Of a stretch of 17,262 nt of DNA, positions 1-9,434 are shown in pieces. The position numbers and the translations under genes were made by a program. The notes under the pieces were generated by a model, which saw nothing but the letters and a program-made list of their open reading frames with translations, was not told the origin of the DNA and searched no databases. Each line of letters starts with the position of its first letter. Position 1 is the stretch's first letter. Source of the stretch: Roridomyces roridus (lineage: Eukaryota; Basidiomycota; Agaricomycetes; Agaricales; Mycenaceae); the NCBI GenBank assembly GCA_029378245.1, contig JARKIF010000463.1, positions 1-17,262 of the forward strand. The letters are read 5' to 3'.

Positions 1-584
1 ACGAAGGGAACAGCGCCGAGTGATTCCAGGATATCGACCAGGACGGAGTTCTTCTCTGCAGGTTTGCCGATCCAGGAAACATAACCTGCATTATCGTTCA
101 GAAAAACTCTATAAACATTACATTCCTCACCCATAGTGGAGTCGATGCCCTTGATGATCTGGTCCTTCAGCGAAATGGGCAACCCATGAAGAGGCCCGAC
201 GACCGTTCCCGTTCTCCAAATGCTCATCGAGCTCCTTGGCACGAGAAAATGCACGATCCACGAATATCTCGGTCAAGCAGTTGGTCTGCAGTGCTTTAGC
301 CGCATTCTATGAAGCCACGAAGTCCACCAGCTGCTGAGCGATGATAGCACGTTTGTAGAACGACGTGGTGACTTGAACGGCGGACCATTTGCCCTCTGCG
401 AGCTGTGATATCAAAGCGGGAACTGGAGACTCTGTAATCTCGATGTCGAGCGGGGACAAGACGGTGCGAGGAAAGTCGATGACATTGAGATCGTTGGTAG
501 ACGGCAGGCTAGAGGCAAGCCACTCCTTGGGCACCGAGTCGAGCTGGTGGGCCTTTTCTCTGCGGCGATTTCTTGCCAGGACAT
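1..584 (-). CDS. Acetamidase-type amidase (amidase signature family), N-terminal part, truncated by window edge, two frame breaks
   Basis: Amidase-signature enzymes hydrolyse amides to acid and ammonia; fungal acetamidase relatives feed nitrogen metabolism. The start is the ATG at 584-582 in a strong context (CCACC before ATG), opening MSWQEIAAEK. Exon 1 (584-328) leads to FYKRAIIAQQL. A 42-nt intron (286-327) follows, then exon 2 (285-131) with TNCLTEIFVDRA and GPLHGLPISLKDQ, whose Lys is the family catalytic lysine. A 45-nt intron (86-130) follows, then exon 3 (85-1) with YVSWIGKPAEKNS. The Ser-cisSer part lies outside the window. Two one-base breaks interrupt the frame: a base is missing near the T-run at 554-557, and one is extra at the CCC at 208-210. 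On both sides the family sequence continues, so this is either a sequencing error or a young pseudogene. Family assignment is firm; substrate is not known. Confidence 0.85.
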
Positions 585-878
585 GGTGGAGCTTAGCGGC
601 TGCTTATCTCGCTATCGAAGCCCTCCAAGCAAGCGTCGTGGGTAAAATGTTCCGCCGTTCCATGAAGCATCGCGAGCTAATGAATAATACACGGGGCGGC
701 TACCTTATTGAGGGGAAACGGACACGGGTGTACCGCCGTGTACGGAAGTTGGGAACAAGTGCAGGAGCGATCACGAGACAAGACATCACACGACGCGTCG
801 CAGTAAAATACAGCTCGTTCGCGTCCCACTCTACTGTATCGTGGCGCGTGGATTCGACACCATTTATAATAGCTCAGG

Positions 879-1489
879 TCAAAGCTCATTCGGAAAGATC
901 TCCCCAGAGGCCACCTTGTCTCGATACTCCTTCAATAAACGAGTCCGGTATTCCTCCTCTACCCAGTCAGGTGGCCAGCGTAGCCACTGTAGGGTCTCTT
1001 CCACATCATCCTGCTGTGCAACACGCATGGCAACCCTCGCGCTATTAATTATGTCGTCGTTGGCGACGTCGAGTACTCGGTGCTGGTGGCTCGAGTCTGG
1101 TCGGTTAAAAAGGGAGCAGAGATAAAAATCGCCGTTCATGTACGTGGGAAGTGGCGGGTAATGGTGGCTAGAAGTTCCTCAGTGTTCAGTGTGGGGACGA
1201 TGCGGAGATTCAAGTCGACGCACGCGATTTTGGAGGCTGGCGCCCAATTCTCCTTGACTGCGGTGTCGAAGTTCCGCATTCCCACATCTGGTCCTAGACT
1301 GGTGTAGAATTTCCGGGGCGAAGCGGTCCAGGCAAGAACATAGGTTGGTGTCGCAAAGCCATCTTTATCACGCTCGCCACGGGCAGGAGTGTTTTCGAAA
1401 GTGGAAGACGGTAAGGAAAGCTTGAGGAAGTGCTATGAGACACGCATTTTGGAGCAGACGAGGGCCGACACTTACCGTGGGGTGGACAT
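879..1489 (-). CDS. Hypothetical protein, three-exon model with uncertain N-terminus
   Basis: I do not recognise this protein. The most reliable part is an open frame from about 1430 to 1144 (contains FYTSLGPDVGMRNFDTAVKE and VDLNLRIVPTLN). A 47-nt intron (1097-1143, donor GTACAT, acceptor CAG) joins it in phase to a last exon 1096-879, which holds a charged helical C-terminus (EEEYRTRLLKEYRDK) ending in NEL. A probable start is the ATG at 1489-1487 (context CCACC ATG), followed after 14 nt by a textbook donor GTAAGTG at 1475 and an acceptor ATAG ending at 1433. Joining there reads one base out of phase with the reliable frame. So either a base is missing between 1432 and about 1300, as in neighbouring genes, or the first exon is wrong. 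No signal peptide or membrane segment is evident. It lies 295 bp from the amidase start, same strand. Confidence 0.5.
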
Positions 1490-1722
1490 GGTGGCCGAGA
1501 AGAAAGGGGTGTATGTAGTGGCGTGTTTGTTTCGGCGCGTGAAGTTCAGCCGCGCTGCCTCTTCGCAGCAGATGTGCAGTGGCCTGAGCTCAGAAAGAGG
1601 TCATTGCCGTTCGATGACCTCCTGCTCCAGTGGTTGAGCTGCCTCCGCATCCAATTCCCAGGGGTGCCGGGATCAATCTCCGGGTTGCGTCCATTCCCTT
1701 CATTCACAGAACGAAAACGCTG

Positions 1723-1774
1723 CAAGCCGACTCGATAGAGAAGCACAAGCCGATTCGCCGCAAGCCGACCCGAT
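1723..1774. repeat. Three short direct repeats, core CAAGCCGAYYCG
   Basis: Copies of the core start at 1723 (CAAGCCGACTCGAT), 1745 (CAAGCCGATTCGCC) and 1761 (CAAGCCGACCCGAT), so three near-identical 14-mers sit within 52 bp. They lie about 230-290 bp upstream of the hypothetical gene's putative start and just past the helicase poly(A) signal. Their function is unknown; they could be regulator binding sites or a small tandem duplication. Confidence 0.6.
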
Positions 1775-1780
1775 CTCTCT

Positions 1781-1786
1781 TTTATT
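1781..1786 (-). terminator. Poly(A) signal of the helicase gene
   Basis: The minus strand reads AATAAA (TTTATT on plus) about 50 nt beyond the helicase stop codon at 1836-1838, a usual distance for a 3' processing signal. Cleavage would fall near 1750-1770. Confidence 0.5.
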
Positions 1787-1835
1787 TCACAGTCTCTTTT
1801 GTGATTTGTGCATGAACTAGGTCTATTGCTGAAAT

Positions 1836-4800
1836 CTACTCCGTCAATCCATCGTGAATGAGCAGGGCCAACATGGCTCGGACGACTGGGTTGTCCGCGC
1901 TGGTATTGAGCATTGCACCGTCTTCGACACACCGCTGCAACTGGGCGTCCAAGAGTCGACTAGGGGAAATTAGATGGGCCAACGACACAAAGTTCCACTC
2001 ACCGCAATTGATTGACAAGAACACCAATTCGCGGCCACGCCCTGAGATGGATCAAACTGTTCTTGGCTCCGATCGTGAGGCCACCAGCGACGTGGTTGAC
2101 CGTGACCGGTCCACCAAACAGCAGCAGTGCATAGAGCGGAACTTCCGTCGCATCTCGCAAGAATACTTTGCTTGTCATGTGCTTGTGGAAATACACGAGG
2201 AACGGCGACTTCCATTGTGCAACCTCGAACAGGATACTCTGGGGATGGAGAAACACGCGTCCCTCACGCAGGTCGAACATTTTGATTTCTTTGGCAATGT
2301 TCTCGCGTTGTACACTCCCCGCCGACACGCGGTCGAATTTGATTGCGGACTTGGGGAGATGGACCCGTGCGACGCGTGGCCAAAGTCCGCCGAGAACCAC
2401 GGCCTTGATGAGGTTGGTGTTGTCGCTATTGGTGTTGAGGGCAGGACTGGAAGGGGTTGAGTTGAGAGGAATGAACCCAAGGTCCGCGAGGGATCCTATA
2501 AAATCATTCCGTAGCGTGGTTATGTCCCGAATGGTATTGGGAGAAATGAAGTTCTCTTCGCAAAACACCCTGATCATGCTCTGAGATTTACCTTCCGACC
2601 GCATTCTAGCGCAGGTATCGAATGCATTAAGGTCTGTGAGTAGGTCGCTGCCTGCTGTTGCAAACCGAGCCCTGGCTCTGAAAGAAAGTTGGTCAACACA
2701 TTCACAAGGAGAGACATCCTTACTGAGAAGCTTCGTCACGCTTTTCCATAGGAGTGAGAAACAAAGGTTTAGAGGACAGGGCTGCCGCGATGGTGAGTAC
2801 GGGCCCCAAGCATTGGAAAATAGTGCCCAAGACAAGCATCTTGGCAAGTCTTAGATCGACAGGAAGGGCGGACTATACATTGTCAGTGGGCAGAAGACAC
2901 GGATAGCTGGATAACTGACGATTTGTCGCCCGAGTGGCGTCAGGTTTCCCTCTAGATCAACAGCCCCTAATTCCTCGAGGACAGTCCACGCGGCCTCCAT
3001 GACCGCAACTTTTGGCGGGTCGATAGCACGTGCCAGGAAAGCTTGACGTCCTCCTCTTCACGCATAACCTATACACAGCGTGTGAGCAGAAGAACTCGAA
3101 GGAACACGAGTAATACCTTTACGGTCAACGAGATACTTTCGAGTGGAACGCGAAGTATCTCTGGCACAGGAAACTTGCCCATGTTGGCCTCCTGTTTTCG
3201 GGTATAGAGCTTGTAGCAAAAGCCTGGTTGAGTTCGTCCAGCTCGTCCCCGGCGCTGTCTCCCAGCCGCTCGAGTGATGTAGGTCTCCTTCAAGAGCGAC
3301 ATGCTGGTCTCTGCGTCGTATTGCGTTTCCTTGACCTTGCCCGCATCGACAACATATATAACATCGTCGATCGTTATAGAGGTCTCCGCCACATTCGTTG
3401 CCGCTACGATCTTCCACTTTGAAGTTTTCATGAACACACGACGTTGTTCGTCACTCGCGAGATTTGCGTGGAGGGGAAACACGTCTGCTTGTCCGGCAGG
3501 AAGAACATTTCGCATAGCATCGATGCATTGTCGGATTTCTGGTACACCGGGGAGGAAAATGAGGATGCCCCCGCGTTTGTTCTTCGAATCGGACATTATA
3601 AAACGCACGAGTTCCGCAACGAGCTATGCATGGTTAATGTTGCATCGCAGAGAAGCCAGCCTAGGAGTACCTGATAGTCAATGCGGTCGGAGCGACTTAT
3701 AATCTGGATGGCAGAAATGCTGGCATCGTCCAGACCCTTTTCCTTGTGCTCGTCGCGGAACGCCTTTAAGACGTCTCCGCTTTCTTTGCGGGTGGATCTT
3801 GCGGCTGATGGACGGTACTTGATCTGCGGTACGATATCTTCCAGATAAATGTCCGTCACAGGGTGGGTGAAGCCCGGTATGGTCAGAAGCGGAGCACCGT
3901 TGAAATAATTGATGAATGTTTCGTGGTTGATGGTCGCAGACATGAGCACGATCTTCAGGGTCGGATGTTTATTCAAGAGTTCCCGGAGTTCGAGAAGAAG
4001 GAAGTCTCCATCCACAGATCGTTCGTGGACCTTGGCTGGTTCAGGTATTGGTTTAAATGAAGAGAAAAGAGGCGCACTTCGTCAACAACGATGTGTGAAA
4101 TACCATCAAGCGTGTCTCCAGATCCAAGCCGTCGAAGGACAACACCAGTGGTGCAAAACAAAAGTTTGGTGGTTTTGCTTTGTTTGCTTTCACCTCTGAT
4201 GGCATACCCGACCGAGCCATCCTCGAGCCGCTCCGATGAGACCCTGGCTGCAACAGATATCGCGGAAAGACGCCTGGGCTGAGTAACGATTATTGATGCC
4301 GTTGATCCGAGGCCGGATGTGATCAGCGAATCGAGAATGAATTGCGGGACTACCAAAAGTTTAGTCAGACGAAGAATAACCGGGATTAACGTACGCTGGG
4401 TCGTTTTCCCGCATCCTGTTTCCCCAACAACCACTACCACGCGATTAACATTGAGAAGGCCGAGGAACTCGTCCTTGGCCGAAAACGCCGGTAGTTTCTC
4501 CCGTAGAGACAACATTTCCTTGTACTGTTGATAACCTTGAATAAACCGTACGGCCAAAAAGACAAGCGTTCCACCTTGCTTCCCCGACAGAGTTGGTCAA
4601 AGTCTTGCTTTATCTGGACACTGCTTCGCTCGTCGCGAAGATGTCTACTTGCACCTTTCCTGCGTGAGCGATTGTTTGTTTTCAAGCTCGAATCGTCGTA
4701 GTCGAAGCCCTCAGTTTCAACCTGGGGGATAACATGGCGCAAGACGACAGCCATATCAGGTGGACCGTCGTCTTCGACCACAGCCCATACAGCCTCTAGA

Positions 4801-6376
4801 ACCCGCATCGCGGCCATACAAAACCCTTCCCCAGGTTGGATGAATTCTTCGGCGTTTTCCGTTTCCAACAGGAGTTGCGATAGCAAGTGCAGTCGGACGT
4901 ACGCAGGGACCGTGGTCGAAGACAGGTACATTGGGCAATGACCCGGGCAAGGATACTTGTCGGGCCCAATAACCACATGCAGCTGGACTGGAGCACTGAA
5001 TAGCGGCATGACCAACTGTGTAGGGTCTTCCAAAGACGCGCCCATGGCCTCGACTTCGTCGGGATCAATGGGAAATGGAGATCCAGCTGGTTCCGGAGCA
5101 CCTGCGACCCCGATTAACTTTCGACCCAACGTAGATATCAACAAGTCCCAATTGGTGATCAAAGAGGGATCCTCGTCGAGACACGCTTTGACGAGATGGA
5201 CAGGCCAACCAGCCTCCTTGACCGCCTTGTCTTCCATCCACCGCCGCTTCAAATCGTCTGTGCCTGAATGTGTAGACGTGACAAATGCGTTGGATGAATT
5301 GGCCGCGGGCAAAAACCGTTGCGGGAGATCACATTCTGGAACGTGAAGGATTGAATATTCAATGGCGGCTTCCAGAGGCGACAGAGTGCTCATTAAGCTG
5401 GCTGTGAGAGGAGAAGGGCGGGACAAGAAGTTGACTGCATTGCGCGCTTGAACGGGCGAGAAGCCGAGTAGCCCCAACTGCTGAGTTACTTTGGGGGAAT
5501 CATCATCCGACAAAACAGACGGTATGATATCAGCAGCTTCTGGATGAAGGGAGATTGCCTGAAGAGAGTTAGAGAAGAGATGTACAAGACATAAATCATA
5601 CCTGTTTAATAGCTTCCTCTGCTATATCACGTAGATCGCTGGCCATTCTAACCTCAGGCGCATGAGCGAACTGTCCAGATGCTTCGGGTCTCCTAGGTTC
5701 AGGAGCTCTGGCTTGGACGGATTCCGAGGACTCTGGCTGCACTTGGACTTCCTCACGTTTCTTGGCAGCTTGCTCCTGCCGCTTATCTACATCCTTTCTC
5801 GCAGCGAACGGATCGGCCTCGTACATCCATTTCTGGTGCTCTGGTGCATTCTTGTGCTCTGCCGCCAGCTGGTTCCAGTACTCTCGCGGTCCGCCAGGAA
5901 GGACTCGGTTAAGTTGAATGCCATTGCAAAACTAGATAATTTACATGGTAAATGGAATGCATAAGCAGAGGGGACCACACATACGCGATACAACGCGTAT
6001 GTCGCACCCCACTGCCGCGCTTCTGCAGCAGTGGGGCTAATGTATGCTGGGTGGGGCTCCATCCGCACCGTTTCCTTCTGACCACTTTTCTTGTTGATCT
6101 TGGCAAGTGTGACCACGAAGGCGAATCCGCTCTGTTGTTTTCTCTGCGCAGATTTGAGGGAAATTCAGCAAGTAAAAAAGGGCCCACAGTGTCTATTATG
6201 CATTTTTCCCAGCCATTCTTTTGGCATCTCTCTTGCAAGAGACTGAGCGGATACTTTGAGCCGGGGGGAAATAACGGCGCCGGCTGGTCATCGTTGACTG
6301 GTTCGGCAGGCTTGGGAGAGGGCTTGGAAGAGTTTCCTGCGTTGCCTGACTTGACGATTCCTTTGCGTGGGGGCAT
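1836..6376 (-). CDS. DEAH/DExH-box ATP-dependent RNA helicase with UBA and RWD domains (YLR419W/ucp12/DHX57 type)
   Basis: This is an ATP-driven RNA helicase, probably cytoplasmic and ribosome- or mRNA-associated as in this subfamily (inference). Twelve exons: 6376-6188, 6143-5985, 5931-5602, 5558-4575, 4524-4395, 4349-4078, 4030-3671, 3623-3117, 3068-2920, 2872-2724, 2677-2003, 1959-1836. The introns are 43-53 nt. The protein is about 1342 aa once the break is discounted. Domains: a basic N-terminus with a dsRBD-like segment (about 65-160), UBA (about 246-290, GLLGFSPVQARNAV), RWD (about 395-490), motif I GETGCGKT (588-595), motif II DEVH (687-690, split by an intron), motif III SAT (719-721), LIFLPG (829-834), motif V ATNVAETSI, motif VI QRRGRAGR (931-938), then HA2 and OB-fold (FLVYFHKHM). 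I chose the ATG at 6376 (MPPRKG); the open frame upstream of it has no ATG. Exon 9 is 149 nt where 150 would keep phase; a base is missing near 3041-3046 (after DV in MREEEDVK). Confidence 0.93.
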
Positions 6377-7843
6377 AGCTCTAGCGGTCCATTGTTGTTG
6401 GTCGATCGGCAAAAGTTTGTTTGGATCAGCGTGTCAAATCTCGACCAGAGCCCCTTTGCCGACCCAACCGCCATTTGCTGGCCAGGTGGACGCGACTCTC
6501 CCCTGCCAGTTCCCCTCTCTGGCGCCCGTTCTCGTCGCAGTACCCTGCCCTCTTCGGTCGCCTACCTGCCTCAGCCACTTGATCCACTGTGGTTTCCTAG
6601 CCATCGTGACATCCTAACCTAGTCATCTAAAGGCCATCGTGTGTCCTCCTTCCGCTTTACGACGCTCTTTGATTGAGCCCGGCCTTAACGAGCGCTGGCC
6701 TGCGTGGAACCTTTGGCGACTTTAACGATTGGATTTACGCGTTTATGCGTGGACATCATGTCACCCTTCTCCAGACCAGTTTCCGCGATGAAGTCTCTCC
6801 GACCTTATATCGCGTCTCCGGCACGTGTCCAGTGCATGAATCACCCCGACCCGCACAAATCCTTGCCTGTATCTGCCTCGGGACCCTGACCTCGCAAATA
6901 CGATCCGCACAGAAAGCTGAAGCTCTTCGAGTATGCTTTCACGCGTATTTGCGGTGGAAAGGAAGGCGGACGCCGGAAATGCATGGGATTCCCTCGGGTT
7001 GACTCGCACAACGGGCACTAGAGACGCGTCGCGGGAATTTGGGTATTCAACGAGACCGAGCGGTTCCGCACAGTCTGGGTCGTCAGTGACAGTCCACGCC
7101 GAGTGGGTTCCGCACAGGCCTTGATCGGCCTTTTACCCATATGCTCGTGCGCCAAATTCTCTCGTGCCAGTTCTCTGGTTTGTCTCCTACGCTTCCCCTG
7201 GGCGCTTTCTGGACGTCTCTCAAAGCAACCGCACCGGACACCGATGGCCTGAGCTTCGGCTCTTCCTCTGGGCTTAAAAGCTCAAATCCCGGTGCAGTCT
7301 CCGTTGGATCCCGAGCACCGTGGGTCACTCCGAGTTGTCTGTTGCTGCTTTGCGTGCATACAGACGATCCGGAGGTGAGGCCCAGAAGCGTCGGCGTGCG
7401 CATCGAGATCTACATGGCTTCGCGGGTATGGATGACCTTAGGCAAGGGGTGGGATCTGCTTCTTGAACATCAAAGGGCCCGAACAAGAGAGCGTTGAATC
7501 CTGATCACCAGCATCTGGAGGCTCGAGCAAAGCTGCTGTGGCAACAGCTCGCTCTAGATGGCGCCTGCCAAGTGTCTCACGGCATACTCATATGGTTCCT
7601 TTCTACCCTGAACGTTTTCGTTCGCCCCCAACTTCAATCCGTCCATCACAAGGACGGCTGACCACAAACCGACTACTGAGCGCAATGTTCCCGGCTCTCT
7701 CTTCCCAGCAGCCCTGATTCTGACACTCCGCCTGCGAATGTGACCCGTACTGGCCAGTGTTTTGCCCTCCTATGCCCCTGGCGTGGAAGATCCCTGAACG
7801 TATCGATTTTGTTATTCATGCCGAGCGGCGAAGACGCAGTTTG
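6377..7843. other. Stretch with no recognisable gene (helicase upstream region and beyond)
   Basis: About 1.5 kb upstream of the helicase start. Short open frames exist on both strands (for example plus 6673-7002 and 7141-7497), but none shows a known motif or links through convincing splice sites into a longer protein. Given the one-base errors elsewhere, a broken gene cannot be excluded. The proximal few hundred bases presumably hold the helicase promoter. Confidence 0.5.
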
Positions 7844-8429
7844 TCAATCTCCTTTGCGACCGTGCCTTTGATCCTCTCGACTCTTTCCTGTTTTCACGCC
7901 GTCCCACTTGCACATGCGCAATTGACGTGCGATGACCCGGCGGGCCCACTCGTTCACTTGTCCACTCGTCTGTCCAGCTTTGCAAAGACCTGGGTCGCCG
8001 TTTGACTTGCACCCGTCGTTGAAATTGCGGTACCCACGGGCGCCCCAATAGAGATTTGTTCTCGCGTTCAACTGATTGGGCGTAGTGTCAGTAGCGGTGG
8101 CCCGCGGCCCCTGGCTTTGTCTTTGTGGCGGATGTAGGGGAGAAGGTTCAGTATCCACTGGTGAGGCGTCTTTTGTACACGTGTGGTGGGAATGGTTGCG
8201 GTTAGAGTACGTACAAGAGGACGAGGGTGCGGATCCGCGGGGAGTGCGCGGCTGCCGAGCTGTGCTCCATGAGTGCTTTGGCGAAAAGTCGATACTGACA
8301 GTGGACACCCGTTATGCCAAGGAGACGCTACCTGTACGGGAATGCTTCGTAGTCCTCAGGGACAGGGCGGGGCTGGATGACGGCAGGGCGAGGGAAGAGG
8401 TTGCGAGCTAGCGGTAGCTGTAATGGCAT
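7844..8429 (-). CDS. Possible small Pro/Ser-rich protein, weak three-exon model
   Basis: This model comes only from splice signals. The ATG at 8429-8427 opens MPLQLPLARNLFPRP. Exon 1 (8429-8332) ends before GTAGCG. The intron 8295-8331 is only 37 nt, shorter than any other here. Exon 2 is 8294-8215. A 45-nt intron (8170-8214) with donor GTACGT and an internal CTCTAAC branch-like site leads to exon 3 (8169-7844). The phases agree and give 167 aa. The product is rich in Pro, Ser, Thr and Arg and matches no family I know. Another reading frame of exon 2 (FAKALMEHSSAAAHSPRI) looks at least as protein-like, so the frame choice is doubtful. It may not be a gene. Confidence 0.22.
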
Positions 8430-8832
8430 GCCGCGGGCAAGCTTGTAGAGGCGGGCTGGGAACGCAACTGGTGGTCGTGTGGCGGGGGAGGCTTTTAAGC
8501 TTCGAGAGTGTTACGATGCGTTCGGGGACCAGGTGAAAGGAATGCCCTCTGTGATGTGCCGTTGGGACGTAGGCGCCGTCACCCGTGCAAGTGTGGCGAG
8601 GGCGTTTGCCCAATGACCCTGCTTCACGCAATTTTTTCCAAACCCTCCGCTTTCGTGGCGGCCTCAAGACCAGTATATTACATTTTGGACGCGGTACGTC
8701 TGCTTTCCTCTACATTCGTAGTACATATGTATAATGTGAATGGATGTCGTCGTCGAGGGACTGCGTTTGTGGCTCCAGCCATATCTGGACCAAGTTGTGT
8801 AATACAAGGTGGGAAGTGAGTCGCCGTATCGT
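8430..8832. other. Gap downstream of the export-factor gene
   Basis: This is the 3' flank of the NXT1-type gene. No canonical AATAAA was seen on the minus strand. The A+T-rich stretch around 8677-8740 (TATATTACATT, CATATGTATAATG) may serve as a degenerate 3' processing signal. Confidence 0.4.
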
Positions 8833-9392
8833 TCATCCCACAAATCGAAGCGCGTCTGCGCTGATATAATATTTCGCGAGTTCGCCTGCTTTCGTCGGAG
8901 CAGGAGCGGCCGCGTCGGGGACAAGCATAAAAGTCTGGGAAAAGACTCGGGGTTGGTCCTCCTTGTTTTTCGAATGGCTTGCCGTGCCTTGGCCGTGTAC
9001 AACGCTCCCGGAGACAATGATGAGCAAGGACGGCGGGGAAGTGCCTGGTACAGTTTGTTGAGTGTCTTGTTTCGGAGCCGAGAAATGGAACAGACCTGGT
9101 ATAGGATGGCAGTCGAACGACTGGATTTCGTGTTTGGTTGGAGGCATGTTCTGGACGAGGGTCACGACGCCGTCGGAGCCCTGGAAGGGTGTTCCGTTCC
9201 AAGTGAGAGCGGAAGTGGGTCGGTAGAGTTTGGGCAGCTCGCTCAGACGCGTCGGCGAGTCATATGCAGTGTAGTAGATGCGGGTGAAGCTGTCTGCCGC
9301 GCGAGTTGCGATCTCGATGCTAGGGAGGAATTGAGGGACGGTGCTGGAGGAGCGGGCTGGACGCACTCGGCGGCTGTAAGGGGTGCAGACAT
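8833..9392 (-). CDS. NXT1: NTF2-like nuclear transport/mRNA export factor (p15/NXT1 type)
   Basis: In this family a small NTF2-fold protein binds the large mRNA export receptor (NXF1/TAP; Mex67 in fungi) and helps carry mRNPs through the nuclear pore. Three exons: 9392-9367 (26 nt), 9319-9096, 9044-8833. Introns are 47 nt (GTGCGT..TAG) and 51 nt (GTCTGT..CAG). The spliced frame is intact, 153 aa. The start gives MSAPLTAAD followed by IEIATRAADSFTRIYYTAYD, the classic opening helix of NTF2-like p15 proteins. Then come LTWNGTPFQG, HEIQSFDCHPIPG and the late strands LLIIVSGSVV and RVFSQTFMLVPD, with the C-terminus ISADALRFVG. Length is close to the family's usual ~140 aa. Its start codon is 42 bp from the divergent sphingolipase start. 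A plain NTF2 (Ran importer) is less likely because of the PRVFSQTFMLVP segment typical of p15. Confidence 0.85.
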
Positions 9393-9434
9393 GGTTGTAG
9401 GTCCAAAGAAGCTCTTGTTTTGATCAAAGTCATA
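9393..9434. promoter_or_regulatory. 42-bp divergent intergenic region between NXT1-type and ISC1-type start codons
   Basis: Only 42 bp separate the two ATGs, so both 5' leaders and any core promoter must share this stretch or reach into the neighbouring gene. No TATA box is visible. A small A/T-rich segment (TTGATCAAAGTCATAA) sits next to the plus-strand ATG. Confidence 0.55.

Larger units (their letters stand above)
1490..1835. other. Intergenic stretch: upstream region of the hypothetical gene and 3' flank of the helicase gene
   Basis: No gene is seen. The stretch holds a minus-strand AATAAA and a cluster of three short direct repeats, listed separately. Short open frames here are not supported by splice sites or composition. 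Confidence 0.6.

Noticed and set aside
389..1048. A 219-codon plus-strand open frame over the amidase 5' end and beyond
   Set aside because: It overlaps the amidase and the next minus-strand gene in antisense, shows no motif, and its start lies inside conserved amidase sequence.
5952..6617. A 221-codon plus-strand open frame
   Set aside because: It is the antisense shadow of helicase exons 1-2, which are supported by family sequence and intron phase.
7062..7117. A 12-bp direct repeat GGTTCCGCACAG at 7062 and 7106
   Set aside because: A repeated 12-mer is expected by chance several times in a window this long, and nothing around it suggests a mobile element or attachment site.
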